From: Prevotella sp. CAG:1320
GTDB lineage: Bacteria > Bacteroidota > Bacteroidia > Bacteroidales > Bacteroidaceae
Length of the DNA stretch: 64,000 nt
Assembly: GCA_000435635.1 (NCBI GenBank)
Contig: FR882151.1
Coordinates: forward strand, 20,687 to 84,686
Direction of reading: 5' to 3'
Made by a program: the position numbers and the translations under genes
Shown: piece by piece, positions 19,322 to 27,410 of the stretch
Layout of the letters: the number at the start of each line of letters is the position of its first letter
Position numbering within the stretch: position 1 is the stretch's first letter
Notes under the pieces: generated by a model
Database searches by the model: none
Told to the model about the DNA's origin: nothing
The model's input: the letters and a program-made list of their open reading frames with translations, nothing else

Positions 19322-19495
19322 CGGTTTAAAGCCTATCAAAGTCCTTTTAAGGCTATTATAAACCGCATTCCACGTCGTGAAATATGTATTCCACGTCGTG
19401 GAATAGCTGTTTCACGTCGTGGAATAGCTATTTCACGACGTGGAACAGATTTAAGAGTAGTACAACTTCAAGTTTATAGCAGTTTAAACCGATTT
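19322..19495. repeat. Inverted flanks around palindrome array E
   Basis: AAATCGGTTTAAA at 19318-19330 is repeated inverted as TTTAAACCGATTT at 19483-19495, bracketing array E. The left flank itself folds: CGGTTTAAAGCC near 19322 opposes GGCTATTATAAACCG ending at 19366. The whole 19318-19495 segment could form a large stem with the array in its loop. It follows the patatin gene by about 85 bases; it may be a terminator or a small non-autonomous element. Confidence 0.5.
19367..19447. repeat. Tandem palindrome array E (4 units, 21-bp period)
   Basis: Four 15-bp units beginning about 19369, 19390, 19411 and 19432 with 6-bp spacers TATGTA, TAGCTG, TAGCTA. Unit 2, TTCCACGTCGTGGAA, is a perfect odd palindrome. 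Unit 1 (TTCCACGTCGTGAAA) and unit 4 (TTTCACGACGTGGAA) are exact reverse complements although neither is self-palindromic. Located 3' of the patatin gene. Confidence 0.85.
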
Positions 19496-19554
19496 TATAT
19501 AGCGTGTGCTTGAGGGAATCCTAAAAGCCAAGGAATAATGTCATGGCAATACCA

Positions 19555-19700
19555 CCTGCCGGCGATGTACACATCGCCGCTACAATTTTATGGTCAACAC
19601 GATTCGCGAGGATACGTGCCTGCCGAGACGCAAGCAAGCAGAAAACAAGCGATGGGAACCTCTAATCACCCGTAGCGACGATGTGTACATCGTCGGCAAG
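19555..19700. repeat. Two inverted copies of the ATGTACACAT hairpin element
   Basis: Copy 1 (19555-19583): hairpin GGCGATGTACACATCGCC with flanks CCTGCC and GCTAC. Copy 2 (19672-19700), on the opposite strand: GACGATGTACACATCGTC with flanks CTTGCC and GCTAC. The G-C pair of copy 1 is replaced by A-T in copy 2 on both arms. About 35 bases after copy 1 are also shared with copy 3 at 20486. A REP-like or small mobile element is likely. Confidence 0.65.
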
Positions 19701-19869
19701 CAAGTTTGCACACTGCGGGGGTACGGCATAAACTTGTTACCTTGCGGATTGCCGAGACACGAATACACGTTCATTACGATTCTTGCTTGTATGTATCTTT
19801 CCCCATCGCCTTTCATTAAGCCCGCATTAAAATAACATGAATGGATGATGGATATATTCTTTTTTTTAT

Positions 19870-19877
19870 TACATTTG
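19870..19877 (+). promoter_or_regulatory. -7 promoter element TACATTTG
   Basis: Matches the Bacteroidetes TAnnTTTG consensus and lies 18 bases before the ATG at 19896, implying a very short leader of about 12 bases for the small exported protein. Confidence 0.45.
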
Positions 19878-19895
19878 CAAAAAATATTCGGTTTC

Positions 19896-20312
19896 ATGGT
19901 TAGACTACTTACTGTCATAGTCGCGTGTTTCTTATCGCTCACGATAATGTCACAAGGAGACTTGCCTTGTGAAAACAAGAAATCGCTCATAATCAAATTA
20001 AGCCACATTTGCAGGTATCCCGCAAAACTCCAAGATGGTAATCAAGAAGCGTTTGTCGCCATAGAGTACAAAACTAATAAAGATGGCAAGATAACAAAAA
20101 GAAGGCTCGTTTTCTGCAATAACAGGAAATTCAGGAAAACTACATTGAGAGCATTTGACAGTTTTAAAAACATTCAAATGAGCACGGCAGAGAAAACCGA
20201 CACCATTTATTTCCAATATAAAATACAGGGTTCTTCCACTCCCATTCACCCTCTAACAGACATCACCGTGATAGGCTATGGCTCTGCCGACCAACCTACG
20301 TTAATGAAATGA
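19896..20312 (+). CDS. Small exported protein with TonB-C-like fold
   Basis: 138 residues from the ATG at 19896; this start is chosen because the promoter element at 19870 excludes the earlier in-frame ATG at 19845. A signal peptide spans residues 1 to about 20 (LLTVIVACFLSLTIMS). The body, with YPAKLQDGNQEAFVAIEYKT, NKDGKITKRRLVF and a run of small beta/alpha segments, resembles the TonB C-terminal domain used by many Bacteroidetes periplasmic proteins, but no transmembrane anchor or proline-rich linker is present. The end reads PLTDITVIGYGSADQPT. Function unknown. The gene is bracketed by copies of the ATGTACACAT hairpin element, so it may have moved with them. Confidence 0.6.
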   Translation: MVRLLTVIVACFLSLTIMSQGDLPCENKKSLIIKLSHICRYPAKLQDGNQEAFVAIEYKTNKDGKITKRRLVFCNNRKFRKTTLRAFDSFKNIQMSTAEKTDTIYFQYKIQGSSTPIHPLTDITVIGYGSADQPTLMK

Positions 20313-20485
20313 TCCTTGGGAATAGGGTCTGCTCACCAAAAGAGCCATATCTATTTGCTTGAAAATCGTGAGTTCGAAGAATTATATAAAGGAAAGACGC
20401 TATCACCTCCAATGTAGTAGCGCATATTTGCGTCTCGCCAAGCAGGATTGTCAATACTTATGTGACTTATCGCCGAGCAATCTCA

Positions 20486-20548
20486 CTTGCCGGCGATGTA
20501 CACATCGCCGCTACAAATTCATGGTCTACACGATTCACGAGGAAACGT
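20486..20548 (+). repeat. Third copy of the ATGTACACAT hairpin element
   Basis: CTTGCC, then hairpin GGCGATGTACACATCGCC (20492-20509), then GCTAC, followed by about 34 bases closely matching those after copy 1 (compare 19585-19618 with 20515-20548). The preserved flank shows the repeat unit is longer than the hairpin. Confidence 0.65.
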
Positions 20549-20579
20549 GGGACTGAAGAAATATCATGGTAAACAGTTG

Positions 20580-20810
20580 GGAAGAGAAGGGCTTCGAAGA
20601 AGTCCAGGTATACTTAACCGCATGTGGGAAGCCTCGAAGAGGTTTCCCGCTTGCGGATAATGGGGCATCCACACATCCTATGGGGCCTCGAAGAGGTCCA
20701 GCCGCCCCAGTACTGCTTGGCAGATATTCACGTCGGGTATTCCTGGACCTCTTCGAGAAGAGATACCCTCAGTTAAGCATGCCCGGACTTCTTCGAAGCC
20801 CTTTTCCTCA
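20580..20810. repeat. Nested inverted-repeat element with TTCGAAG cores
   Basis: Outer arms are an exact 19-bp inverted repeat, AAGGGCTTCGAAGAAGTCC at 20587-20605 and its complement at 20785-20803. Inner arms are a 14-bp inverted repeat at 20687-20700 and 20744-20757 (CTCGAAGAGGTCCA and complement). A further CCTCGAAGAGG occurs at about 20632-20642. No transposase or coding frame is inside. It lies between convergent genes and could be a MITE-like element or a bidirectional terminator. Confidence 0.6.
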
Positions 20811-20894
20811 CCTTTGTGGTATCAATTACCGAGCACAATATTTCCACCACACTTATATTTCTGACGACAGCACCTGCCATGACTTGGTGCGGAG

Positions 20895-21332
20895 CTAACG
20901 CTTCAGGAAAAACCTGACCAGCAGGAAATTGACGGGCACGCAGACGCAAAACATGGGAATGGGAGCCCACTGCTTGCTGATGCCCAACAACAAGAAGAGG
21001 TTAAGCGTAAGCATTTGCAGGGAGTAATTGACCACGTGGCTGAAGAGAAAACCCGCACCACGGCGGGCATTGGCCTTCACCCGAAAAGTGAAACGGGTGG
21101 AAGCGATGAAATTGTAAATGAAACTCACCACGTAGCCTATGGTCATGGCCACGGTGGAGAGCGTATGCGTGCCAGCCTCTACGTCCCAATGGATGGCCAA
21201 GCGAAGCAGCAACCAGTAAATGAAATACTGTAGGAGCGTAGCGGTGACACCCACGATGCCGAAGCGCACTACCTCGCCTAGTTGTTGGCGACGCTTATCG
21301 CCTAAATGGTTTATAATGTCCTTCATCGGCAT
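20895..21332 (-). CDS. GtrA-family membrane protein
   Basis: 145 residues with four predicted membrane spans (FGIVGVTATLLQYFIYWLLL, VAMTIGYVVSFIYNFIASTRFTF, VNYSLQMLTLNLFLLLG, PMFCVCVPVNFLLVRFF). The motif YVVSFIYNFIASTRFTFR is typical of GtrA proteins, which are thought to move or hand over polyprenyl-phosphate-linked sugars. Its start overlaps the HAD phosphatase gene by 38 bases; a start at 21326 would shorten this slightly. Last gene of the nine-gene leftward operon, next to UbiA and HAD genes, suggesting handling of a lipid-linked pentose. Confidence 0.88.
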   Translation of the reverse strand: MPMKDIINHLGDKRRQQLGEVVRFGIVGVTATLLQYFIYWLLLRLAIHWDVEAGTHTLSTVAMTIGYVVSFIYNFIASTRFTFRVKANARRGAGFLFSHVVNYSLQMLTLNLFLLLGISKQWAPIPMFCVCVPVNFLLVRFFLKR

Positions 21333-21915
21333 AACTCAACAATTCCCTGTCGCCACGGCTGTCGCCATAGGCAATAATAAAGTATCGCTCACGGGGAGCG
21401 GACAATATCGCCCGCAGGCGATTGACTTTCTCGGAGCCATAGCAGTTGGCGGTAAGGAAACGCCCTGTGAGCAGGCCATCCCTTGTTTCCACTTGCGTAC
21501 ACAGGAAAACAATGTCCTTTCCATCGTCCATCGCCTCGAAAAAGGGGCGCACCCAGTTCTCCACGCTCGCGCTGATGACCACCACCCTGTTTCCGCCAGC
21601 CAACAAGGAATGAAGAGAAGTCCTGGCCCGTGGTCTTATCAGATGTCCATCGCTGGCGGCAAAGTCACGGCAATGGCGATTGAACTCCTCCAAAGACATG
21701 CCCCTAAACAAATGGGAGAACACCCGCTGCTTCACCACCCAATTGGGATAGAGCCTCAACTTCATGGCCACTAGCTGGGGACTGAACCGCAAGAGCGTCA
21801 TGAACAACTTAAACCCTCCATGTACGTAGGCGATAAAAGCCAAGAGCGTGTCATGGCTGGTCAGCGTACCATCAAAGTCGAAGCAATAGAGCCGTTTCTT
21901 ATCCATTGTATTCAT
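21295..21915 (-). CDS. HAD-IB family phosphatase
   Basis: 206 residues, soluble. Motif I is FDFDGTLTS with nucleophile Asp13 and Asp15; motif II is VVVISAS near residue 113; motif III/IV is AYGDSRGDRELL near the C-terminus. A cap insertion lies between motifs I and II, as in the SerB-like IB subgroup. The gene starts 4 bases after the UbiA prenyltransferase stop. In mycobacteria an equivalent pairing (DPPR synthase plus phosphatase) makes decaprenyl-phosphoryl-ribose, so this enzyme is a candidate for removing the 5-phosphate from a polyprenyl-phosphoryl-pentose phosphate. Family sure, substrate inferred. Confidence 0.85.
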   Translation of the reverse strand: MNTMDKKRLYCFDFDGTLTSHDTLLAFIAYVHGGFKLFMTLLRFSPQLVAMKLRLYPNWVVKQRVFSHLFRGMSLEEFNRHCRDFAASDGHLIRPRARTSLHSLLAGGNRVVVISASVENWVRPFFEAMDDGKDIVFLCTQVETRDGLLTGRFLTANCYGSEKVNRLRAILSAPRERYFIIAYGDSRGDRELLSYADEGHYKPFRR

Positions 21916-21918
21916 TGA

Positions 21919-22803
21919 CTACAACACATATATCACCAAGGCAAACGACAACGCCCAGGCCAAGATGATAAGTTGAATGGTACGGTCATGCGTCACTACT
22001 TGCGTGGGGTCTCCGCTCTTGCGGTCAACCACGGCTATCTGGATATAACGCAACAGGCCCAAAAGCACGAAGATAGTCGTAAGATAAAGATAGGGAGACT
22101 GGAAACGATTCACCACCTCAGGACTGACGGTATACATCACATAGCACACCAAAGTGACCGAAGCGGTAATGGTAATGGCCTGGTTGATGAACACCAGGTT
22201 GTAACGACTTGTGTTCTTTCGGGGCGCTTTCCCTGTCTCGTTCATGCGCCAGACATCATCATGCCTCTTGGCGAAAGCCATGAAGAGCGCCACGAGAAAA
22301 GTCATGAGCACCAGCCAATGACTAGGCACTACACCCGTGGCCTCGCCACCTGCCAAGATGCGTAACACAAAGCCAAAGGAAACCACGCACACATCAAGAA
22401 TGGAATACAGCTTTAACACCAAGCAATAAGCGATATTCAGCAGCCAATAGAGAACGATCACCACCATCACGTTCCACCCGTGGGCAGGCAGCAAAAGCAA
22501 CGAGGCCATGGAAAGAATGAACAACACTGCCATCAAGATATAACCCTGACGGATAGAGACTTGCCCCGAGGCAATGGGACGATGGCACTTCTCGGGGTGC
22601 TGGCGGTCTGCCTCCATGTCGATGATGTCATTGAGACAATAGATGGATGAGGCGGCGAGGCAAAACGCCACGAAAGTGACAAAGGCCGAAAGCAAATCGG
22701 AAGCCACCATCAAATTGCCCCCAAAAAACATAGGCATGAATACGAAAAAATTCTTAATCCATTGCTTGGGGCGTATGAGGGAAAACATTTTCATCATTTT
22801 CAT
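21919..22803 (-). CDS. UbiA-family prenyltransferase, decaprenyl-phosphate phosphoribosyltransferase-like
   Basis: 294 residues from the ATG at 22803 (the frame continues 21 codons upstream but would overlap the preceding gene). The first Asp-rich motif is NDIIDMEADRQHP at 58-70; the second region reads LDVCVVSFGFVLRILAGG, the form seen in phosphoribosyl-transferring UbiA enzymes rather than ubiquinone or heme ones. About eight to nine membrane spans. Likely reaction: phosphoribosyl diphosphate plus polyprenyl phosphate to polyprenyl-phosphoryl-ribose 5-phosphate. Followed immediately by the HAD phosphatase and GtrA genes, consistent with a lipid-linked pentofuranose pathway; no DprE-type epimerase is seen nearby. 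Confidence 0.85.
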   Translation of the reverse strand: MKMMKMFSLIRPKQWIKNFFVFMPMFFGGNLMVASDLLSAFVTFVAFCLAASSIYCLNDIIDMEADRQHPEKCHRPIASGQVSIRQGYILMAVLFILSMASLLLLPAHGWNVMVVIVLYWLLNIAYCLVLKLYSILDVCVVSFGFVLRILAGGEATGVVPSHWLVLMTFLVALFMAFAKRHDDVWRMNETGKAPRKNTSRYNLVFINQAITITASVTLVCYVMYTVSPEVVNRFQSPYLYLTTIFVLLGLLRYIQIAVVDRKSGDPTQVVTHDRTIQLIILAWALSFALVIYVL

Positions 22804-22819
22804 TTCTTGAATGAGAAGA

Positions 22820-23842
22820 TTAACGCAAAGAAGCGGGCAAACAGGCCGTAAGACGCCCACGCACAAACGCCATGGCCTTGCTCAACAGCCAAGCCGCGGG
22901 CAACGTGATAACCGCACAGGAGAGGAAAGTAGGCCAATAAGTCCAACCCAACGGCTCAAGATAAGCCAACACGAAATGGCTATGTATCAGATAGGCCTCC
23001 AGGCTCAAGGCACCCACAAAACCGAGCGCATTGTTACACCACTGAGGCAAACGGCGAAACACCCTATTAAGCACCAGCACCGAAGTCACCGTCAAGGGAA
23101 TATAAAGCATGCGCTCGATAAAAAGGGGAAATTCACCATGGCGCACTTGTTCCAAGAAGACGCAAGAGGCCAACGTCATAACGAAGAGCAAAAGAATCAT
23201 CCAAATGCCCGCGCCATCCACGGTAGCCTTGCGACGCACCATCTCTCCCATGTTGATGCCAATAAAAAAGATGGGCACCCGACTCCAAAAAATCTCCAGG
23301 TGTCCTACCGCTTGATGGATAGGCGTAACCCACTGCACGAGCACACACCACACGACCATGGCCACAGGCAACCAACGATAGATGGGATGACGACGTATCA
23401 ACTCCATGTAAGCGGGAGCGAAAAGATAAAGCATCATCGTAGCGGGAATATACCAGAAAGTCAGCTCATCGTGCAACCAGAAATCCCAGTTAATGGTGAT
23501 ATCGAGTACCAAGTCGAGCCAGGCAAACCAATCACCGCCATGAAAACGGGGAATATAATAAAGGCACGCTATCAAAAGCCACGCGGGATAGACACGCAAA
23601 TAACGCCGCATGAGAAAATGGCGGAAAGAAGGGGTCTTCATCCAAGAAAACCATAGACCCACACCGCTGAGAAACAAGAATATGTCCACCCCGATATTAC
23701 CCATACGGCGCAAGCCAAAGAAAGGGTCAAAACGTGGCAAACCTACATGGAAAAGAATGATGATAAGCATGGCGACACCCATCTGTTGCGCCCGGAAACG
23801 ACTGATGTTGGCCAATTCTATGTCTTTGATGTTCAATCTCAT
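22820..23842 (-). CDS. Integral membrane acyltransferase (acyltransferase-3-like)
   Basis: 340 residues, about ten membrane spans. Features of the acyltransferase-3 family: MRLNIKDIELANISRFRAQQMGVAMLIIILFHV at the N-terminus with His in the first span, GVDIFLFLSGVGLWFSW, and RRYLRVYPAWLL. Such enzymes transfer acetyl or other acyl groups to surface polysaccharides or lipids. Its start overlaps the stop of the other acyltransferase gene by 4 bases, so they are translationally coupled. Acceptor unknown. Confidence 0.8.
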   Translation of the reverse strand: MRLNIKDIELANISRFRAQQMGVAMLIIILFHVGLPRFDPFFGLRRMGNIGVDIFLFLSGVGLWFSWMKTPSFRHFLMRRYLRVYPAWLLIACLYYIPRFHGGDWFAWLDLVLDITINWDFWLHDELTFWYIPATMMLYLFAPAYMELIRRHPIYRWLPVAMVVWCVLVQWVTPIHQAVGHLEIFWSRVPIFFIGINMGEMVRRKATVDGAGIWMILLLFVMTLASCVFLEQVRHGEFPLFIERMLYIPLTVTSVLVLNRVFRRLPQWCNNALGFVGALSLEAYLIHSHFVLAYLEPLGWTYWPTFLSCAVITLPAAWLLSKAMAFVRGRLTACLPASLR

Positions 23843-24972
23843 TTCATCGAAGGATTAGGAATACGTTTCATCAGTTGCATGAAAACCCACGCCAAACAGA
23901 GGCTGGCAATGACATAGAGCAGAAGCCCCGTGTAAGTATCCCCTTGCCTGCTGATGGGAATGAATATCTTGCGGGTAATGGGATGGCACACAAAAAGTGC
24001 CGCGCTAATGCTACCCAACCACTCTAAACCCCAAGAGCAGGAGCGGACAAAACGAGACGATGCCGCGTCGGTAAGCAATTTGACAAGGCCTATACAGCTG
24101 GCGCAAACCATCACAGGCACAAATGTCCAGGTGACAAAGCCGAGGCTCATCAGATATACCAGCACCAAGGAAACCACGAAAAGACAGGCATCCCACTGCA
24201 CTTGGCTACCTGGCCCTCGCCAAGAGAGCACATACCGCTCATAGCGAGCCGCCAGCAATCCCATACCAAAGGGCAACATGCCTCCCATGAAGTTATACCG
24301 ATATCTATTGAGAGACTCGCTTTCAGGGGAAAGACAGAGTTGCAAGGCTACACACAACACCATCAAAGCCACCGTCACTCCCCAATGGCGACGATAAAGT
24401 AAAAGGCGGTAGACGATATACAACTGTAGCATCAAGCCGAAAAACCAATAAGGACCAGGCCATATCTGGCGGTCGGGGGTGGGCAAGAGATTGTTGAACA
24501 TGCCCAGTTGGGCCACTATCTTCAGCACGTCATAATGCCAGCGACCAGGCGTGATAGCGTCAACCATGGTGAAAGCCACAAAGCCCACTATCATCATCTT
24601 GAAGAGCTTAAGGAAGTGGTAACGCAGAAAACGGAACGTCCCTGTCCCCCTCTCCCTGAGAGAAACATTTTCATGCGCGACGGGCATGGAAGGCATGACT
24701 CGTTCATATTTTTTCACCAGTCCGTAAGCACTCAGGAAAAGAAAAACGGGTACGCCATAATGGCCAAAGAAAGAGAGCAGGTGCAGCAACAAATTCGCGT
24801 CGGGATGTATCAACACCTGGTTAAACCAGTCAACATTACGCTGAAAGAACTGATACTCATTCTCCTTGACGATGGGGCCAAGCCAATGGGCATAATTATG
24901 CAGGAAAATACCCGCGATTGCCAAGCCTCGCAAGGCATTGCACTCCGCCCTAGACAACAACTCCTCTTTCAT
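23839..24972 (-). CDS. Integral membrane acyltransferase (acyltransferase-3-like)
   Basis: 377 residues, about ten membrane spans. N-terminal SRAECNALRGLAIAGIFLHNYAHW carries the Arg and His of the family, followed by GVPVFLFLSAYGLVKKYE. It differs clearly from the neighbouring acyltransferase, so the pair are distant paralogs. Overlaps the upstream phosphoethanolamine-transferase-like gene by 4 bases (ATGA). Probably modifies a cell-envelope glycan or lipid A together with its neighbours. Confidence 0.8.
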   Translation of the reverse strand: MKEELLSRAECNALRGLAIAGIFLHNYAHWLGPIVKENEYQFFQRNVDWFNQVLIHPDANLLLHLLSFFGHYGVPVFLFLSAYGLVKKYERVMPSMPVAHENVSLRERGTGTFRFLRYHFLKLFKMMIVGFVAFTMVDAITPGRWHYDVLKIVAQLGMFNNLLPTPDRQIWPGPYWFFGLMLQLYIVYRLLLYRRHWGVTVALMVLCVALQLCLSPESESLNRYRYNFMGGMLPFGMGLLAARYERYVLSWRGPGSQVQWDACLFVVSLVLVYLMSLGFVTWTFVPVMVCASCIGLVKLLTDAASSRFVRSCSWGLEWLGSISAALFVCHPITRKIFIPISRQGDTYTGLLLYVIASLCLAWVFMQLMKRIPNPSMK

Positions 24973-26795
24973 AGCTTCTTGCCTTTTTGACGCAGATGTT
25001 CATCCCTGAGTTTGTCGTAATCGGTCTTTCCCTTCAATATCCTAGGCCGTTTCTCGTCATACTTGGGGCTCAATATATTATAACGCTCCTGATACCACGG
25101 AGTATGGATGCCCGCCAAATAAAGCAACAAATGGGGCAGAGCGTCTGTCATGTAGCGGCGGTTACGCGCAGCCACTATCTGTTGGTATATTTCCGGATGG
25201 TTCTTGATATAGGTATGGGAACAATATATCCAGAAAGGCACCTCAAACTCATAGTGGGCCAAAGGCCAATCTATCTCGGCCGAATGGTTGCGGCAGATGA
25301 AACCGCGGTTCTCCTCATAGCATTCCTCCCCATGATCCGGCATATAGATGACAATAGCGTCTTGGTCGCTATAGCGCTTGATAATCTGGTAGACCACGGA
25401 GTCATTATAGAGAGTGGCATTATCATAATAACTAAGCACCTGACGCTGGCGCGCGGACAATTCCGGACGTTCCTCCTCGTATTGGCTTGCCCAAAAATGT
25501 GACTGTTCACGAGGATAGCGTTGGCGATAGTTCACATGCTGCCCTATCAAATGGAAAATGGTGAGATTATGTTTCCCCTCTTCCTTACGCCAATTCCGAT
25601 CATAGTCCTCCAATAACTGGGCATCATACGTGAAAAGCTGTGTATTACGAGTATCAAACTGCAAGTCGCTTAGCTCCGGGTCATTGAGGAAGAAGCCGCC
25701 ACTGAAGTCATAGACTGCCTGTTTGGCCTTAGGCAAGTATTGATTGGTAAGGAAAGTGACATGATAGCCCGCCTTTCGGAAAAGCTCGGGAAAGAGCGGA
25801 TAGTCACACCATTCTCCCTTCTGGCCTATCACATGGGTGGAAAACACATTCTTGAACACGAAGCTGGTAAGGTTCCAGCAAGAAACCACATCGGTGAAAG
25901 GCACTAAAAGCCCCGTCTTTTGCAAAGCCACCTGCCATGGAGTGGTTTCCTTGAAATAGCCATAAAGCTGGGAATGGTTTTTGGCGAAACTTTCTCCTAT
26001 GATAAGCACTATCTGTGGCGAACGATACGAACAACTATCCACAGTTACTTTTTGTGCCGTCTCGAAAAGCACTTCAATTTGCTTTGCCGCCAAGGAATTG
26101 GCATAGAGACTAAACGCCAAGCGATGAACTGGCGTATAGAGAACGGCATGATGGGCATCCGTAAGAATGTGCTCCACCTCCCCGATATTAGAACCTGTCA
26201 TCAGTTTGTGAGTGGCGACCTTGTTGGACCAGCCTAACCATACGGCCAAGACAATAATCACCAAAGTGAAAAAGCCCAAAACGGGACGAGCCACATCGAC
26301 AATCTCTTTGCGTAAGCGGACGTGAGAAAGAAAAATCTTGTGAATGAAGAACAGGGCTATATGCACCAAGATGAGCAAAAGCACCCAACCTACATCACTG
26401 AAGATGACATTGGGGGAAAGACAAGAAGAAAGAAAGTCGCCCGCTTCTCGCGTATTAGTCTCTCCCACCAGCATCAGCATGGAAGGGTTGAGCGTGGAGT
26501 CAAAACTCACAAAACAATACAAATCGGCCAAGGCCGTGAAGTATAGCAATATATAAAGAGGTATGCGCAACCAAAACCTCACCTTACGGGGAATCAAGGC
26601 CAACACCACACATACCAAATAAATGTCAAGGAAAAGCTCGACAAAAAGATTATCATACAACTCGCCATTGCGGGGCAAAGTACAAACAGCGCTAATCACG
26701 CCGAGCAAATACATGAAGACAAAGAAGTTGGGATTTCGCCTAATAGGCTCAAACAACCAGCCCAACACGCTTCCGATGGGATTTCTCTTTCTCAT
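24969..26795 (-). CDS. Phosphoethanolamine transferase-like membrane sulfatase-fold protein
   Basis: 608 residues. Five N-terminal membrane spans (about 22-40, 50-70, 75-95, 133-153, 170-190) precede a periplasmic alkaline-phosphatase-like domain from about 255. The nucleophile motif reads LIIGESFAKNHSQLYGY with Ser269 where EptA-type enzymes have Thr (GET). Metal-binding residues appear in IVIYMPDHGEECYE and FHLIGQHVNYRQRYP. The family moves phosphoethanolamine from phosphatidylethanolamine to lipid A or glycans. It lies 7 bases after nadD in the same operon. Confidence 0.85.
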   Translation of the reverse strand: MRKRNPIGSVLGWLFEPIRRNPNFFVFMYLLGVISAVCTLPRNGELYDNLFVELFLDIYLVCVVLALIPRKVRFWLRIPLYILLYFTALADLYCFVSFDSTLNPSMLMLVGETNTREAGDFLSSCLSPNVIFSDVGWVLLLILVHIALFFIHKIFLSHVRLRKEIVDVARPVLGFFTLVIIVLAVWLGWSNKVATHKLMTGSNIGEVEHILTDAHHAVLYTPVHRLAFSLYANSLAAKQIEVLFETAQKVTVDSCSYRSPQIVLIIGESFAKNHSQLYGYFKETTPWQVALQKTGLLVPFTDVVSCWNLTSFVFKNVFSTHVIGQKGEWCDYPLFPELFRKAGYHVTFLTNQYLPKAKQAVYDFSGGFFLNDPELSDLQFDTRNTQLFTYDAQLLEDYDRNWRKEEGKHNLTIFHLIGQHVNYRQRYPREQSHFWASQYEEERPELSARQRQVLSYYDNATLYNDSVVYQIIKRYSDQDAIVIYMPDHGEECYEENRGFICRNHSAEIDWPLAHYEFEVPFWIYCSHTYIKNHPEIYQQIVAARNRRYMTDALPHLLLYLAGIHTPWYQERYNILSPKYDEKRPRILKGKTDYDKLRDEHLRQKGKKL

Positions 26796-26802
26796 GTCTT
26801 AT

Positions 26803-27399
26803 CTATTTTATGTTCTTATAATAGCTTATTACGTCTCGTTCTATCGCTGGCGGCACCATACCCGTGATGGAGAGACCAGAACGCACCCGCTGCCTGACCT
26901 GCGTACTGCTGATATCTATCAAGGGGGTGGGCGCCAAAGTCACTCCCTTAGGCAAACTTTCTGGAATTATTTCTGTCCCTTTGCGAGGATAAACCAGCAA
27001 CCTGAATGTCCGCAATATATCCTCATGACGATACCAATTGGGGAAAATCCGCCAGTTATCACTACCTATAAGCAACACCCAATCCACCAAAGGATAGCGT
27101 TCTCGCAAAACCTGCAATGTATTCCATGTATAAGAAGGACGGGGAAGATGAAACTCCAAGTCACACACTCGCAAGCCCCGCTCGCCCTCTACAGCTTTTT
27201 GCGCCAAGCGCAAACGTATCTCATCAGACAACAATTGACCACTATCGGCTTTCAATGGATTAAGCGGCGACACCATCAGCCACACCTCATCCAAAAGATG
27301 TCTCCCGAGAAGTTGGCGGGCCAATGTGACATGACCCATGTGGATGGGGTTAAAGCTTCCACCATATATCCCAATGGTCTTGCGCTCCATACTTTCCAC
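26803..27399 (-). CDS. nadD: Nicotinate-nucleotide adenylyltransferase
   Basis: 198 residues. The nucleotidyltransferase signature GIYGGSFNPIHMGHV lies at about 10-24 and the C-terminal ISSTQVRQRVRSG motif near 165. It makes nicotinic acid adenine dinucleotide from nicotinate mononucleotide and ATP, the step before NAD synthetase. Length fits the family (about 190-215). A second ATG at 27390 (MERKTIG) is possible. It follows gmk by 11 bases. Confidence 0.95.
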   Translation of the reverse strand: MESMERKTIGIYGGSFNPIHMGHVTLARQLLGRHLLDEVWLMVSPLNPLKADSGQLLSDEIRLRLAQKAVEGERGLRVCDLEFHLPRPSYTWNTLQVLRERYPLVDWVLLIGSDNWRIFPNWYRHEDILRTFRLLVYPRKGTEIIPESLPKGVTLAPTPLIDISSTQVRQRVRSGLSITGMVPPAIERDVISYYKNIK

Positions 27400-27410
27400 A
27401 CCTTTATATT

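Noticed and set aside
19580-20008. 142-codon minus-strand frame
   Set aside because: It runs through two hairpin elements and antisense to the small exported protein, which has a signal peptide and promoter.
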